Shown piece by piece: positions 26,746-34,985 of a stretch of 64,000 nucleotides of DNA. The notes under the pieces were generated by a model that saw only the letters and a program-made list of their open reading frames with translations, was not told the origin of the DNA and ran no database searches. Both the position numbers and the translations under genes were made by a program. Position 1 is the first letter of the stretch; each line of letters begins with the position of its first letter. The stretch comes from Pseudomonadota bacterium (GTDB lineage: Bacteria > Pseudomonadota > Gammaproteobacteria > Xanthomonadales > Rhodanobacteraceae), in assembly GCA_021827205.1 (NCBI GenBank), contig JAKAWV010000003.1, forward strand, positions 1 to 64,000, in the 5' to 3' direction.

Positions 26746-27470
26746 TGACCACGCGCTCACCGAAGATGACTCGGGTAGGCTGGGTGCTACTTCCCTTAGT
26801 TGCCCTCTCGTTAGCGGTCTCGATCTTGGGAACTATTTCAATGGTTTTCCCGTATGTTCCCTCTCGCGAGACATTAACGTTCTGCCACTACGTAATACCA
26901 CCATTTTATTTTGTGTGGCTATTCGGAGCGCTACTTTGGGGGACTCTTCGCGCTCGTCGTAACCCTCTGGAAGGCGTTAAAGCGTACCAGGGCGGTTGGT
27001 CTCTACCCGTGTTTGGCGCGGCGTTCTTTGCTTTCGTGATGGGCTTGCTTACGCCGACCGTCCCTGCCATTCCTGCAAAGTACTTCGCGAAAACAAGAGT
27101 CAATATACCCGTGACGGTAGATCGACTGTCCGGGTTTCAGGCAACATACGATTACCAGACATGGATTTATTTCAGGCATGATGGGCACGTCAACAGATTC
27201 ATGTGGACGAGGGGCGATCCAATCATGCAAAGCTTGAAGCACAGGGATTGCATCGAGTTGCACGGCCGCCAGTGGCCGCTCGGTCTCTACGTGGATTCGA
27301 TTTCAAAGTCGAACGCTTGCCACAGCACGAGCGATACGCGAGCCCAAAGAGGCACAGCGCTGAATGTGCATGACCAGCGCCAGCCCGCGTCCGTAACGCC
27401 ACTTTCCTACCCGTACCCAACGCGTACCCAGCGGCACGGGTACGAAAGCGGCAATGGAGGTGGTCAATGA
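26745..27470 (+). CDS. Multi-pass membrane protein, probable immunity protein for tip 3
   Basis: Protein of 241 residues with three or four hydrophobic segments in the first 115 residues (WVLLPLVALSLAVSILGTIS, YFVWLFGALLWGTL, LPVFGAAFFAFVMGLLTPTV), then a soluble part (VTVDRLSGFQATYDYQTWIY). The last ~60 residues are Ser/Thr/Arg-rich and look like non-homologous read-through. Its ATG overlaps the toxin-tip TAA (TAATG) and its TGA overlaps the next ATG, so the three genes form a tight unit. Inner-membrane immunity proteins commonly guard against pore-forming toxins; that role is inferred. Lower GC than the surrounding housekeeping genes. Confidence 0.6.
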   Translation: MTTRSPKMTRVGWVLLPLVALSLAVSILGTISMVFPYVPSRETLTFCHYVIPPFYFVWLFGALLWGTLRARRNPLEGVKAYQGGWSLPVFGAAFFAFVMGLLTPTVPAIPAKYFAKTRVNIPVTVDRLSGFQATYDYQTWIYFRHDGHVNRFMWTRGDPIMQSLKHRDCIELHGRQWPLGLYVDSISKSNACHSTSDTRAQRGTALNVHDQRQPASVTPLSYPYPTRTQRHGYESGNGGGQ

Positions 27471-27931
27471 AGATCTTCGCGCTCATAGTCTTCATCGGGT
27501 TGGCGGGGTTGAGCCCATCGAGTCATGCAGTTATTCCCGCAAACCCGCGGACCATCATGGGGATTGATCACATCGCGCCGCGCGAACTGGGGGCTGTGCT
27601 GCGCACGTTTTGCAAAACAAACGGGTGTACGGTCAAGCTTGATCGAGACTCTCTTAAATATGGGTACGGTTGGAGTTTTTATATTGGTAAGCCAAGATCG
27701 ATCTATAGTAGTTCGGTCCTGGGGATTGGTGATGGTTGCGCCAGGATCCCTCATCGTTATTGCGCTCAAATATTCGGTCCGCTCTATGCTGGTTTTGTGA
27801 CCAAGGCGCGGCTGGCCGAGTTAAAGCGACTGCTGGAAGCCAAGGGTGCCAAGGTGACGTTGATGGATTGCAAAGTGACCGCCCAATCCTTTCCAAAGTA
27901 TGCCTGCGCCAATGGCAAGCCGCCGCCCTGA
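27467..27931 (+). CDS. Small secreted cysteine-containing protein of unknown function, immunity-associated
   Basis: Protein of 154 residues with a signal peptide (MKIFALIVFIGLAGLSPSSHA) and six cysteines in the mature part (FCKTNGC, GCARIPHRYC, MDCKV, YACANG), suggesting disulphide bonds in the periplasm. GGAGGTGG lies just before the ATG, and the start overlaps the stop of the membrane immunity gene. No family recognised. Coupling to the tip 3 unit suggests a second immunity factor or an accessory protein; it could also be the immunity gene of a lost tip. Moderately low GC. Confidence 0.6.
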   Translation: MKIFALIVFIGLAGLSPSSHAVIPANPRTIMGIDHIAPRELGAVLRTFCKTNGCTVKLDRDSLKYGYGWSFYIGKPRSIYSSSVLGIGDGCARIPHRYCAQIFGPLYAGFVTKARLAELKRLLEAKGAKVTLMDCKVTAQSFPKYACANGKPPP

Positions 27932-27933
27932 GT

Positions 27934-27973
27934 GCGCTGAAACGTGTTCACCTACGACGCCGACAACCGGGTG
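27934..27973 (+). repeat. Tip-junction repeat, copy B
   Basis: Matches 19611-19650 with one difference in 40 bases, again with an in-frame TGA two codons before the GTG and again immediately downstream of an immunity-type gene. Confidence 0.7.
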
Positions 27974-27985
27974 GTGATCGACGCC
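27944..27985 (+). pseudogene. Remnant start of a fourth RHS tip
   Basis: Fourteen codons (VFTYDADNRVVIDA) identical at the start to tip 2, cut off exactly where the transposase element begins at 27986. The missing remainder may have been the lipase remnant now at 18486, which abuts the other copy of the same 73-bp sequence. Confidence 0.6.
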
Positions 27986-28840
27986 AAACCGGGACGGAGG
28001 GAGTTAAACGACCTTGAGACCCGGCTTGCACTTACGCATGCCATCTCGTCGCGCCGATACCAAGTGCAGCAATGCGCGCAGACACTGGGGCACTCCCGTC
28101 CTCGGCCCCTCACATGCCTCGCCAAGCGCGCCTGGAAATTCCCGGGGTACCGCTCCATATCACCCAACGCGGGGTCAATCGATGCGCCATCTTTCTGGAT
28201 GACGAAGATCGCCGCCACTATCTCCGTCTGTTGGGCGAGAGCGCCGCGAGCCACGGTCTGCGCATCCACACCTACGTGCTGATGGGCAATCACGTGCACC
28301 TGCTGGTCAGTTCCGACGAATCTGGAAAGGTGTCGCTGGCCATGCGCCAACTGGGTCAGGCCTACGTCACCGCATTCAACCGTCGCCATCGACGCAGCGG
28401 AACCTTGTGGGAGGGACGCTTCAAATCCTGCCTGGTCGACTCGGACGGCTACCTGCTCACCGCGTATCGGTATATCGAGCTGAACCCGGTTCGTACCGCG
28501 ATGGTCGAGAGGCCGGAGCATCACCATTGGTCCAGTGTGCGTGCCAACCTGGCACTTTGCGAAGACTCACTGGTGACACCCCACGCCTGTTTCATCGAGT
28601 TGGGCACGACCCCGCTGGCGCGCGCCGAAGCCTATCGAACGTGGCTCAAACAAGGCGTCAGCGATGACGAGCTGATCGCCATTCGCCAGCACTTACAGCA
28701 GGAGCGAGTTTTTGGAAGCAAGCGGTTTCAGGCAATGGCGGCAAAGACCTTGGGCCGGCCGGTGAGCGTGCGGCGGCCCGGGCGGCCAGCGCGAGCCGAA
28801 AACCAGCCCGAGGGGATTTAACTTCCTCCGTCCCTGTTTT
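27986..28840 (+). mobile_element. REP-associated (Y1/HUH) transposase element
   Basis: About 855 bp bounded by inverted sequences: GGGACGGAGGGAGTTAAA near the left end and, on the other strand, GGGACGGAGGAAGTTAAA at the right end (28817-28834), one mismatch in 18. The transposase gene lies between. It interrupts a toxin-tip remnant on the left and reaches into the last codons of the tricorn-like gene on the right. The left 73 bp occur again as a solo copy at 18414. Confidence 0.65.
28114..28821 (+). CDS. REP-associated tyrosine transposase (IS200-like Y1/HUH family)
   Basis: Single-strand DNA transposase-like protein of 235 residues. The opening RLEIPGVPLHITQRGVNRCA and the HUH motif in LMGNHVHLLVS (His60, His62) are typical of this group; the candidate catalytic tyrosine is in YRYIELNPVR (Tyr118 or Tyr120). 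The C-terminal part resembles the SGT(L)WEGRFKS...AMVERPE...WSS layout of the longer family members. These enzymes process REP palindromes or their own element ends and are usually domesticated and present in few copies. The stop codon overlaps the convergent tricorn-gene stop by two bases. Confidence 0.88.
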   Translation: MPRQARLEIPGVPLHITQRGVNRCAIFLDDEDRRHYLRLLGESAASHGLRIHTYVLMGNHVHLLVSSDESGKVSLAMRQLGQAYVTAFNRRHRRSGTLWEGRFKSCLVDSDGYLLTAYRYIELNPVRTAMVERPEHHHWSSVRANLALCEDSLVTPHACFIELGTTPLARAEAYRTWLKQGVSDDELIAIRQHLQQERVFGSKRFQAMAAKTLGRPVSVRRPGRPARAENQPEGI

Positions 28841-31800
28841 CCGGCAGTGGCGGCAACTGCGGGTGGTAGTCGCGCCACGGCGCGTGCGTGTAGTGCGGCA
28901 GCGGATGCGCCTTGAGCTGCTGCAGCGCGATCTGCACCGCGCGCTCGAGCTGTGGGTCTTGCCCCTCGCGCACCAGCTTCGGGTTCTGCCACACGGTCAC
29001 GTCCGGCGCGACGCCGTGATTCTCCACCGGAAAGTGTCCGTTGAGTCCTTCCACGGCGACACGCGGCGCGGTGATGCCGCCGCCATCCATCAGTTTCGGA
29101 TAACCGCCGATGCCCACCAGCCCGCCCCAGGTGCGTTCGCCGACCAGGGTACCGATGTGGTCCATCTTGAAATACCACGGCAGCGCGTCGCCGCCAGAGC
29201 CGGAGAACTGGTTGATCAGCATCACCTTGGGGCCGTAGATGGCCATCGGCGGCGTCACCTGCGGGCGGCCCCAGCGGGTCACCACCAGCGACATCGGCCG
29301 GCTCAGCAGGTTCTGGATGATGTAGTCGGAGATGTCGCCGCCGTGGTTGAAGCGCTCGTCCAGGATCACGCCCTGCTTGTCGATCTGCGCGAAGTACATG
29401 CGGTTGAAGTTGCGGTAGCCGCCCCACTCGGTGTCCGGCAGGTACACGTAGCCCAGCTTGCCGTGCGAGAGGCGCTTGACCAGGCGCGCGTTGTGGTCGA
29501 TCCAGGCGATATTGCGCAGCGCGCGCTCGCTGGGGATGGTCTTGACCACGATGGTGTGCGCGCCGCGGCCGTCGGCGTGCGGCGCCACGGTGAGGGTGAC
29601 GTCCTTGTTGGCCAGGTTCTGGAAGGCGCGGTAGATGTTTTCGTTGCCGGGCAGGTTGCGGCCGTCCACCGCCAGCAGGTAGTCGCCGGTCCGCACCGCC
29701 AGCCCGGGCTGCGCCAGCGGCGCGTACACGCCCGGATTCCACTTGCCGCCGCGGAAGATGCGGGTGATGCGGTAGCGCCTGTGCTCGATGGCGTAGTTGG
29801 CACCCAGCAGCCCCACCTTGATCTGCGACATGCGCGGGTGGTAGCCGCCGTAGATGAACATGTGGCCCACCGACAGGTAGCCGGTCATCTCGCGGAACAG
29901 GAAGCTCAGCTCGCTGCGGCTGGCCAGCCCAGGCAGGTAGTGCGCGAACTCGGCCTGCGCGGCGCGCACGTTCAGGCCGTCGAAGCGCGGGTTGTAGAAG
30001 AACGCGCGCTCGATGCGCCAGGCGTCGCGGTACATCTCCGCCCACTCCTCGCGCGGCACCACGTACACGCGCAGCGTGGCGGTGTGCAGTGCGGTGGGCT
30101 TGGCCTTGGGCGTATCGGCGGCGATGAACCAGTGCCGGCCGCGGCGGTACAGCAGATCCTTGCCGGCGGCGGCGACGTCGACGGCGGTGACGCCGGCCAG
30201 CAGCGGCTGCAGTTTCTTGTGCGCCAGATCGAAGCGCAGCACCCGCACCGGCACGCCGTAGGGGCTGATGTCCGACTGCATGATCACGCGCGGCGCCCGC
30301 TGCAGGAGCAGCACGCCGGGCGCGGCGGCGGCGATGCGCGTGTAGCGCGCGGCGGGAATCGGCAGCGCCACCGCGCGCCGCGCCAGGCCGGCGAAGTCGA
30401 TGCGCACCGGCGCCGGCGCGGTGGCCTTGGCTGCGGCGCGCTTGGCCGGCGCGGCCGGGGGTTCGAAGCCGGCCTCGGGCGCCAGTGGCGAAGGCTCCGC
30501 CGCACGCAGCGTGGCGGCGTACACATGCGCGGTCAGCGGGCGTTCCATGCCCGACATCTCCCACAGGCCGGCGCTCAGCCCGGTGTTGGTGCTGGCGGTG
30601 AAGTACAGGTACTTGCCGTCGGGATCGAACACCGGGCTGCGCGCGTCACTGGCGCCGCCGGTGACCTGCACGCTGCGGCCATCGGCCAGCGAGTAGATCT
30701 CGATGGCATGCAGGTCGTTGCGCAGCACGCGCGTGTAGGCGATCCAGCGGCTGTCCGGCGACCACGCCGGATGGAAGTGCTGCAGCGTCGCGTTACTGTT
30801 GACGGCGATGCGCAGCGGATGCGGATCGCGCGCGTCCAGGTCCACCAGCCACAGGTCCAGCTTCTGGTCGCCGAACACCAGCTTGCGGCTGTCGGGCGAC
30901 CAGGTGAGGTTGTCGTAGAACGCACTCTTCTGCCCCAGCGCGATGCGCCGTGGCGTGCCGCTGCCGTCCTCGGCGCGGATGTACAGGTCGTACTCGTGAT
31001 CGCGGTCGGCGAAATACGCCACCCAGCGGCCGTTGGGCGACCACGCCGGATCGCGGTCCATCACGCCGGGGCTGTGGGTCAGGTTGACTACACTGCCGTG
31101 TTTGGCCGGCACCGAGAGCAGGTCGCCGTGCGCCTCGAAAACGGCGCGCAGGCCATGCGGTGAAACCGCTGCACGCACGATCTGCTTGGACACGTTCTCG
31201 AAGCGTGGGCGCAACTGCGGCAGGTCGCCGGAGACCGTGATGGGCACCGCGCGCGAAGTGCCGCGCGCGAAGTCGTAGACGTGGATCTGGCCGAACTGCG
31301 AATAGACGATGCCGCCCGGTCCGGCACTGGCCGAGGTGATGTCGAAACCGGTGTTGTCGATCACCTTGCGCACGGTGCCGCTGCGCGTGTCGTAGGCGAA
31401 CAGCGTGATCGGCCCGTCGCGGTCGGAGAGGAAGTACACCGTGTCGCCGACCCACATCGGATCGCGGTTGTTGGCGTTGTCGTCGGGAATGCGCACCACG
31501 CTGGAATCGGACAGCCGCGCCAGCCACACCTGGGTGTGCTGGCCGCCCTTGTAGTCCTTCCAGAACGGCTCCCACTGGAACTCGGGCACGTAGGCCAGGT
31601 GCTTGCCGCCGGGCGAGTACGAGCCCTCCTCGGCCATCGGCAGCGGCAGCTCCCGCGGAAAGCCGCCGGTCACCGGCACGGTGTAGAGCTGGTCCGGATC
31701 GGAGTAGCTGTAGCGGTGCGAGCGAAACAGCACCGACTTGCCGTCCGGCGTCCAACCCACGGCCACGTCCGGGCCGGGATAGTAGGTGAGCCGCCGCGGC

Positions 31801-32117
31801 GTGCCGCCGCTGGCCGGCACCACATAGACGTCGGTATTGCTGTCATAGGTGCCGGTGAAGGCGATCATCGAGCCGTCGGGCGAGAAGAAAGGCGTGGTCA
31901 GCATGTCCATGCCGCTGGCCAGCACGTGCGCGGCGCCGCCCGCGCGCGGCACTTCCCACAGCTCGCCGCCGTACTCGAAGGCGATTTCGGTCTTCGACAG
32001 CGTCGGATAGCGCAGCAGCAGCAACGGCTGCGCGGTGGCGGCGGGTGCCGCGTGGCCGCGGCCGATCACGACGAGGCACGCGAGTGCCAGCAACAACGCG
32101 CAAAACCGTTTGGACAT
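28818..32117 (-). CDS. Tricorn-like protease (S41 family) with beta-propeller and PDZ domains
   Basis: Secreted/periplasmic protein of 1099 residues with a signal peptide (ALLLALACLVVIGRGHA). WD40-like/tolB-type propeller blades fill roughly residues 45-660 (FSPDGSMIAFTGTYDSNTDV, WTPDGKSVLFRS, WSPNGRWVAYF, WSPDSRKLVFGD), then the tricorn C1 domain, a PDZ domain (VRTGDYLLAVDGRNL) and the S41 catalytic domain with FNHGGDISDYIIQ and the candidate nucleophile Ser974 in FSGSGGDALPW. It likely degrades peptides. GGGGGA precedes the ATG at 32117. The last six codons and stop lie inside the right end of the transposase element, so the C-terminus (NRDGGS) was probably reshaped by the insertion. Confidence 0.88.
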   Translation of the reverse strand: MSKRFCALLLALACLVVIGRGHAAPAATAQPLLLLRYPTLSKTEIAFEYGGELWEVPRAGGAAHVLASGMDMLTTPFFSPDGSMIAFTGTYDSNTDVYVVPASGGTPRRLTYYPGPDVAVGWTPDGKSVLFRSHRYSYSDPDQLYTVPVTGGFPRELPLPMAEEGSYSPGGKHLAYVPEFQWEPFWKDYKGGQHTQVWLARLSDSSVVRIPDDNANNRDPMWVGDTVYFLSDRDGPITLFAYDTRSGTVRKVIDNTGFDITSASAGPGGIVYSQFGQIHVYDFARGTSRAVPITVSGDLPQLRPRFENVSKQIVRAAVSPHGLRAVFEAHGDLLSVPAKHGSVVNLTHSPGVMDRDPAWSPNGRWVAYFADRDHEYDLYIRAEDGSGTPRRIALGQKSAFYDNLTWSPDSRKLVFGDQKLDLWLVDLDARDPHPLRIAVNSNATLQHFHPAWSPDSRWIAYTRVLRNDLHAIEIYSLADGRSVQVTGGASDARSPVFDPDGKYLYFTASTNTGLSAGLWEMSGMERPLTAHVYAATLRAAEPSPLAPEAGFEPPAAPAKRAAAKATAPAPVRIDFAGLARRAVALPIPAARYTRIAAAAPGVLLLQRAPRVIMQSDISPYGVPVRVLRFDLAHKKLQPLLAGVTAVDVAAAGKDLLYRRGRHWFIAADTPKAKPTALHTATLRVYVVPREEWAEMYRDAWRIERAFFYNPRFDGLNVRAAQAEFAHYLPGLASRSELSFLFREMTGYLSVGHMFIYGGYHPRMSQIKVGLLGANYAIEHRRYRITRIFRGGKWNPGVYAPLAQPGLAVRTGDYLLAVDGRNLPGNENIYRAFQNLANKDVTLTVAPHADGRGAHTIVVKTIPSERALRNIAWIDHNARLVKRLSHGKLGYVYLPDTEWGGYRNFNRMYFAQIDKQGVILDERFNHGGDISDYIIQNLLSRPMSLVVTRWGRPQVTPPMAIYGPKVMLINQFSGSGGDALPWYFKMDHIGTLVGERTWGGLVGIGGYPKLMDGGGITAPRVAVEGLNGHFPVENHGVAPDVTVWQNPKLVREGQDPQLERAVQIALQQLKAHPLPHYTHAPWRDYHPQLPPLPENRDGGS

Positions 32118-32405
32118 GGGCGATCCCCCGACAGACAAGAACTGGCCCGCTGGCCTTTCCAAGCGGCGCAACTGACGGCAACGGGCGCAAGCGCCATTCA
32201 CGCCACGGTCAAGTGGACCACCGGCTACCCGCGAAGTTCCCCCAAGGTCGTGGTCACTCCCGTCGCGCCGGCCAAGCCGGCGGTCGTGCCACGGCTGGCG
32301 AGAACGACGCGCGATGGCATGCCATCAAGCCGAATTCGGGCCGATCGGTCAGTCGCAGCGCCTGCGATTCATGCGCCAGCCACGCGGCCGACCGCGCGGC
32401 GCATC

Positions 32406-33272
32406 TCAGCGTGCGTGCTTGAGCCGGATCAGCGCCGAGATGTCCTCGTCGCCGTGGCCTTGCGCCATGAGCCGCGCATAGTCGACCAGCGCCTTGTCGA
32501 TGACGCTGTGGTCGCAGTCGGCGCCGCGCGCGATGCGCTGCACGATGCCCAGATCCTTGTGCAGCAGGGCCAGCTTGAAGCCGACATCGAACTCGCCGCG
32601 CAGCATGCTTGCGCCGCGCCTGTCCAGAAACCAGTTGCCCGCGGCACCCGCGGCCAGCGTCGGCAGCAGGCGTTCCGGCGCGAGGCCCAGCGCCGCGCCC
32701 AGCGCCAGACCTTCGCACACCGCCGCGGCGATGCCGGCGACCAGCACTTGATTCACCGCCTTGGTGGCCTGGCCGCTGCCACTGGATCCCATCCAGGTGA
32801 TGCGCGCGGCGTAGCACTCCAGCAGCGGTCGCGCGCGCTCCAGCATGGCCTCGTCACCGCCGATCATCACCGACAGCTTGCCGTTGCGCGCGCCCTCCAC
32901 GCCGCCGGACACCGGCGCATCCAGAAAATGCGCGCCGACCTCGGCCAGCAGCGCCGCCGCGCGCTGCGCGGTTTCCGGCGCCACCGTGCTGTGGTCGATC
33001 ACGATCGCGTCCTTGCGCAAACCCGGGCGCAGCGCCGCGACGCAGCCCAGCACATCGGCATCGGCGGTGACGCACATCGCGATCCGCGTGCACTGCGCGG
33101 CCAGTTGCGCCAGCGTGCCCGGAGCGGCCACGCCGAGTTCGGCGGCCAGCGCCTGCGCCTTGGCCGCGCTGCGGTTGCCGACCGCCGCCAGCAGGCCGTG
33201 CGCGTGCAGATGGCGGGCCATGGGCAGGCCCATGGCGCCCAATCCGATGAAACCTGCGCTGCGATGGGTCAT
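32406..33272 (-). CDS. 3-hydroxyisobutyrate dehydrogenase-family NAD(P)-dependent oxidoreductase
   Basis: Beta-hydroxyacid dehydrogenase of 288 residues. The N-terminal NAD(P) site reads GFIGLGAMGLPMARHL; the substrate loop is DAPVSGGVEGARNGKLSVMI, with the catalytic lysine in GSGQATKAVNQVL. The all-helical C-terminal domain is complete (LLHKDLGIVQRIARG). Members reduce or oxidise 3-hydroxyisobutyrate, tartronate semialdehyde or succinic semialdehyde; the sequence does not decide between them and no pathway partner is adjacent. The start at 33272 is chosen because the motif normally lies within ten residues of the N-terminus. Confidence 0.85.
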   Translation of the reverse strand: MTHRSAGFIGLGAMGLPMARHLHAHGLLAAVGNRSAAKAQALAAELGVAAPGTLAQLAAQCTRIAMCVTADADVLGCVAALRPGLRKDAIVIDHSTVAPETAQRAAALLAEVGAHFLDAPVSGGVEGARNGKLSVMIGGDEAMLERARPLLECYAARITWMGSSGSGQATKAVNQVLVAGIAAAVCEGLALGAALGLAPERLLPTLAAGAAGNWFLDRRGASMLRGEFDVGFKLALLHKDLGIVQRIARGADCDHSVIDKALVDYARLMAQGHGDEDISALIRLKHAR

Positions 33273-33465
33273 GCGTGTCGTTCCGATCAAGGTTGATGAA
33301 TGCGTGGGATTGGGCGAACCGTCCCTGGTGCGTGGCGCCATCCGCGTCGAAATCCAGCAGGCCTCATTGTGCGCGATGCAGCCCCGCGCTTGCCCGGCGC
33401 GCGGCGGCGCATGGGAAGATGCGCGCTACCGCCGCGCGTCGGCGCGGCGCCGATGGAGTCGCCGC

Positions 33466-33999
33466 ATGGCGTGGATCGAAAGCATTGACGAAGCCCACGC
33501 CGAGGGCGCGCTGGCCGCGTTCTATGTCGATCTGCGCGCGCGTCGCGGCCATTCCACGCCGATCCTCGCAGTGCAGGGTCTGGACCCGGAGGCGTTGCAG
33601 CAACACCTGGTGCTGTATTCGCACCTGATGTTCGCGCCGGGCGGCTTGTCGCGCGATGAGCGCGAGATCATCGCGGTGGCGGTGTCGGCGGCCAATGGCT
33701 GCGGCGACTGCGTGCGCGAGCACCTCGAGCGCCTGCAGTACTACATCGAGGAGCCGGAAACGCTGGATGCGGTGCGCGCCGCGCCCGAGAACATCGTCGA
33801 TGAGCGCCAGCGCGCGATCGCGCTGTACGCGCGCAAGCTCACCCTGCAGCCGCATGCGCTGCGCATCGAAGACATCACCGCGTTGCGCGCACAGGGCCTG
33901 GGCGATGCCGAGATCCTGCGCGTGAACCTGATCACCGCGTATTTCAATTTCGCCAACCGCATCGCGCAGGGCCTGGGCGCGGATGCGCACGCGCGGTGA
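33466..33999 (+). CDS. Peroxidase-related/AhpD-like protein (carboxymuconolactone decarboxylase fold)
   Basis: Helical protein of 177 residues with the AhpD core motif AANGCGDCVREHLERLQ (CxxC followed by His), which forms the redox-active dithiol in alkylhydroperoxidase relatives. FAPGGLSRDEREIIAVAVS before it and the helical C-terminus match the 'uncharacterised peroxidase-related' subfamily of about 180 residues. It probably acts in the cytoplasm on peroxides, with unknown electron donor. It is divergent from the dehydrogenase gene and convergent with tsaC. The ATG at 33466 removes a long non-homologous leader. Confidence 0.8.
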   Translation: MAWIESIDEAHAEGALAAFYVDLRARRGHSTPILAVQGLDPEALQQHLVLYSHLMFAPGGLSRDEREIIAVAVSAANGCGDCVREHLERLQYYIEEPETLDAVRAAPENIVDERQRAIALYARKLTLQPHALRIEDITALRAQGLGDAEILRVNLITAYFNFANRIAQGLGADAHAR

Positions 34000-34006
34000 T
34001 ACCCGC

Positions 34007-34972
34007 TCAAGTCGTTGAGCCCGCGCCCGCGCCCGCCGCGGCGCGCGCGAGGCGATCGCGTACCCCGGCCCATTCGGGTGCATCCGGTACCTGTTCGACC
34101 AGCAGCATGCGCGCGCCGCGCGCATCCAGATCGCGCAGCGCCGCGTACAGCGCCCGCGCGTAAGCGGCCGCGTTCGCGGGCAGGCGCAGGCCGGCTTCGG
34201 GCGGCACATCGAAACCATGGCTCAGCAGCAGCGCGCCGGGTTCCTGCGTCTGCGCGAGCAATTCCTCGCGATCGAGCAGGCGCAGCGGCGTGTGCGGCGC
34301 GTAGTGCGCCGCCATGCTGCCGGAAACGCGCGGGCTGTCGGCGGCGGCATGCTCGGCCACCGCCACGCCCAGCGTGGCTTCGAGCATCGCGCGCGTGATC
34401 GCGCCCGGGCGCAAGATGCGCGGCGCGGCGCCGCTCAGATCGAGAATGGTCGATTCGATGCCGACCGCGCACGGCCCGCCGTCGAGCACGCAGGGCACCG
34501 TATCGCCGAACTCGGCGCGCACGTGCTCGGGGCGGGTCGGGCTGATGCGCCCGAAGCGATTGGCCGAGGGCGCGGCCAGGGCGCCACCGAAGGCATCCAG
34601 CACGGCGCGCGCCAGCGGATGCGCGGGCATGCGCAGCGCCACCGTGTCCTGCCCGCCGGTGACGGCATCGAGCACCCGCGCGGCGCGCGGCAGCACCAGG
34701 GTCAGCGGCCCCGGCCAGTAGCGCGCGGCCAGCACGCGCGCGGCCTCGGGCACGCTGCGCGCCCACTGGTCGAGTTGTTGCGGCGCGCCCAGATGCACGA
34801 TCAGCGGATGCCCGGCCGGGCGCTGCTTGAGCGCGAACACGCGCGCCACCGCCGCGGCGTTGCCGGCATCGGCGGCGAGGCCGTACACGGTCTCGGTGGG
34901 CAAGCCGATCACTTCTCCGCGGCGCAACGCAGCCACGGCCTCGGCCACGCTGCAAGGCCGTGTCGCGTTCAT
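34007..34972 (-). CDS. L-threonylcarbamoyladenylate synthase (Sua5/TsaC type)
   Basis: Makes threonylcarbamoyl-AMP for the t6A37 modification of tRNAs reading ANN codons. The YrdC domain (residues 1-195) has GEVIGLPTETVYGLAADA, the KQRPAGHPLIVHL nucleotide loop and SANRFGRISPTRPEHV. A linker, SPRVSGSMAAHYAPHTPL, introduces the C-terminal Sua5 domain, so this is the long Sua5 form (321 residues) rather than short TsaC. It lies 13 bp downstream of speA on the same strand, suggesting cotranscription. Confidence 0.92.
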   Translation of the reverse strand: MNATRPCSVAEAVAALRRGEVIGLPTETVYGLAADAGNAAAVARVFALKQRPAGHPLIVHLGAPQQLDQWARSVPEAARVLAARYWPGPLTLVLPRAARVLDAVTGGQDTVALRMPAHPLARAVLDAFGGALAAPSANRFGRISPTRPEHVRAEFGDTVPCVLDGGPCAVGIESTILDLSGAAPRILRPGAITRAMLEATLGVAVAEHAAADSPRVSGSMAAHYAPHTPLRLLDREELLAQTQEPGALLLSHGFDVPPEAGLRLPANAAAYARALYAALRDLDARGARMLLVEQVPDAPEWAGVRDRLARAAAGAGAGSTT

Positions 34973-34985
34973 GGCGCGCGCGTGT

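Noticed and set aside
26745-27470. The membrane protein after tip 3 taken as an unrelated permease
   Set aside because: Too few helices, no transporter motif, and overlapping starts and stops with the toxin tip make an immunity role more plausible.
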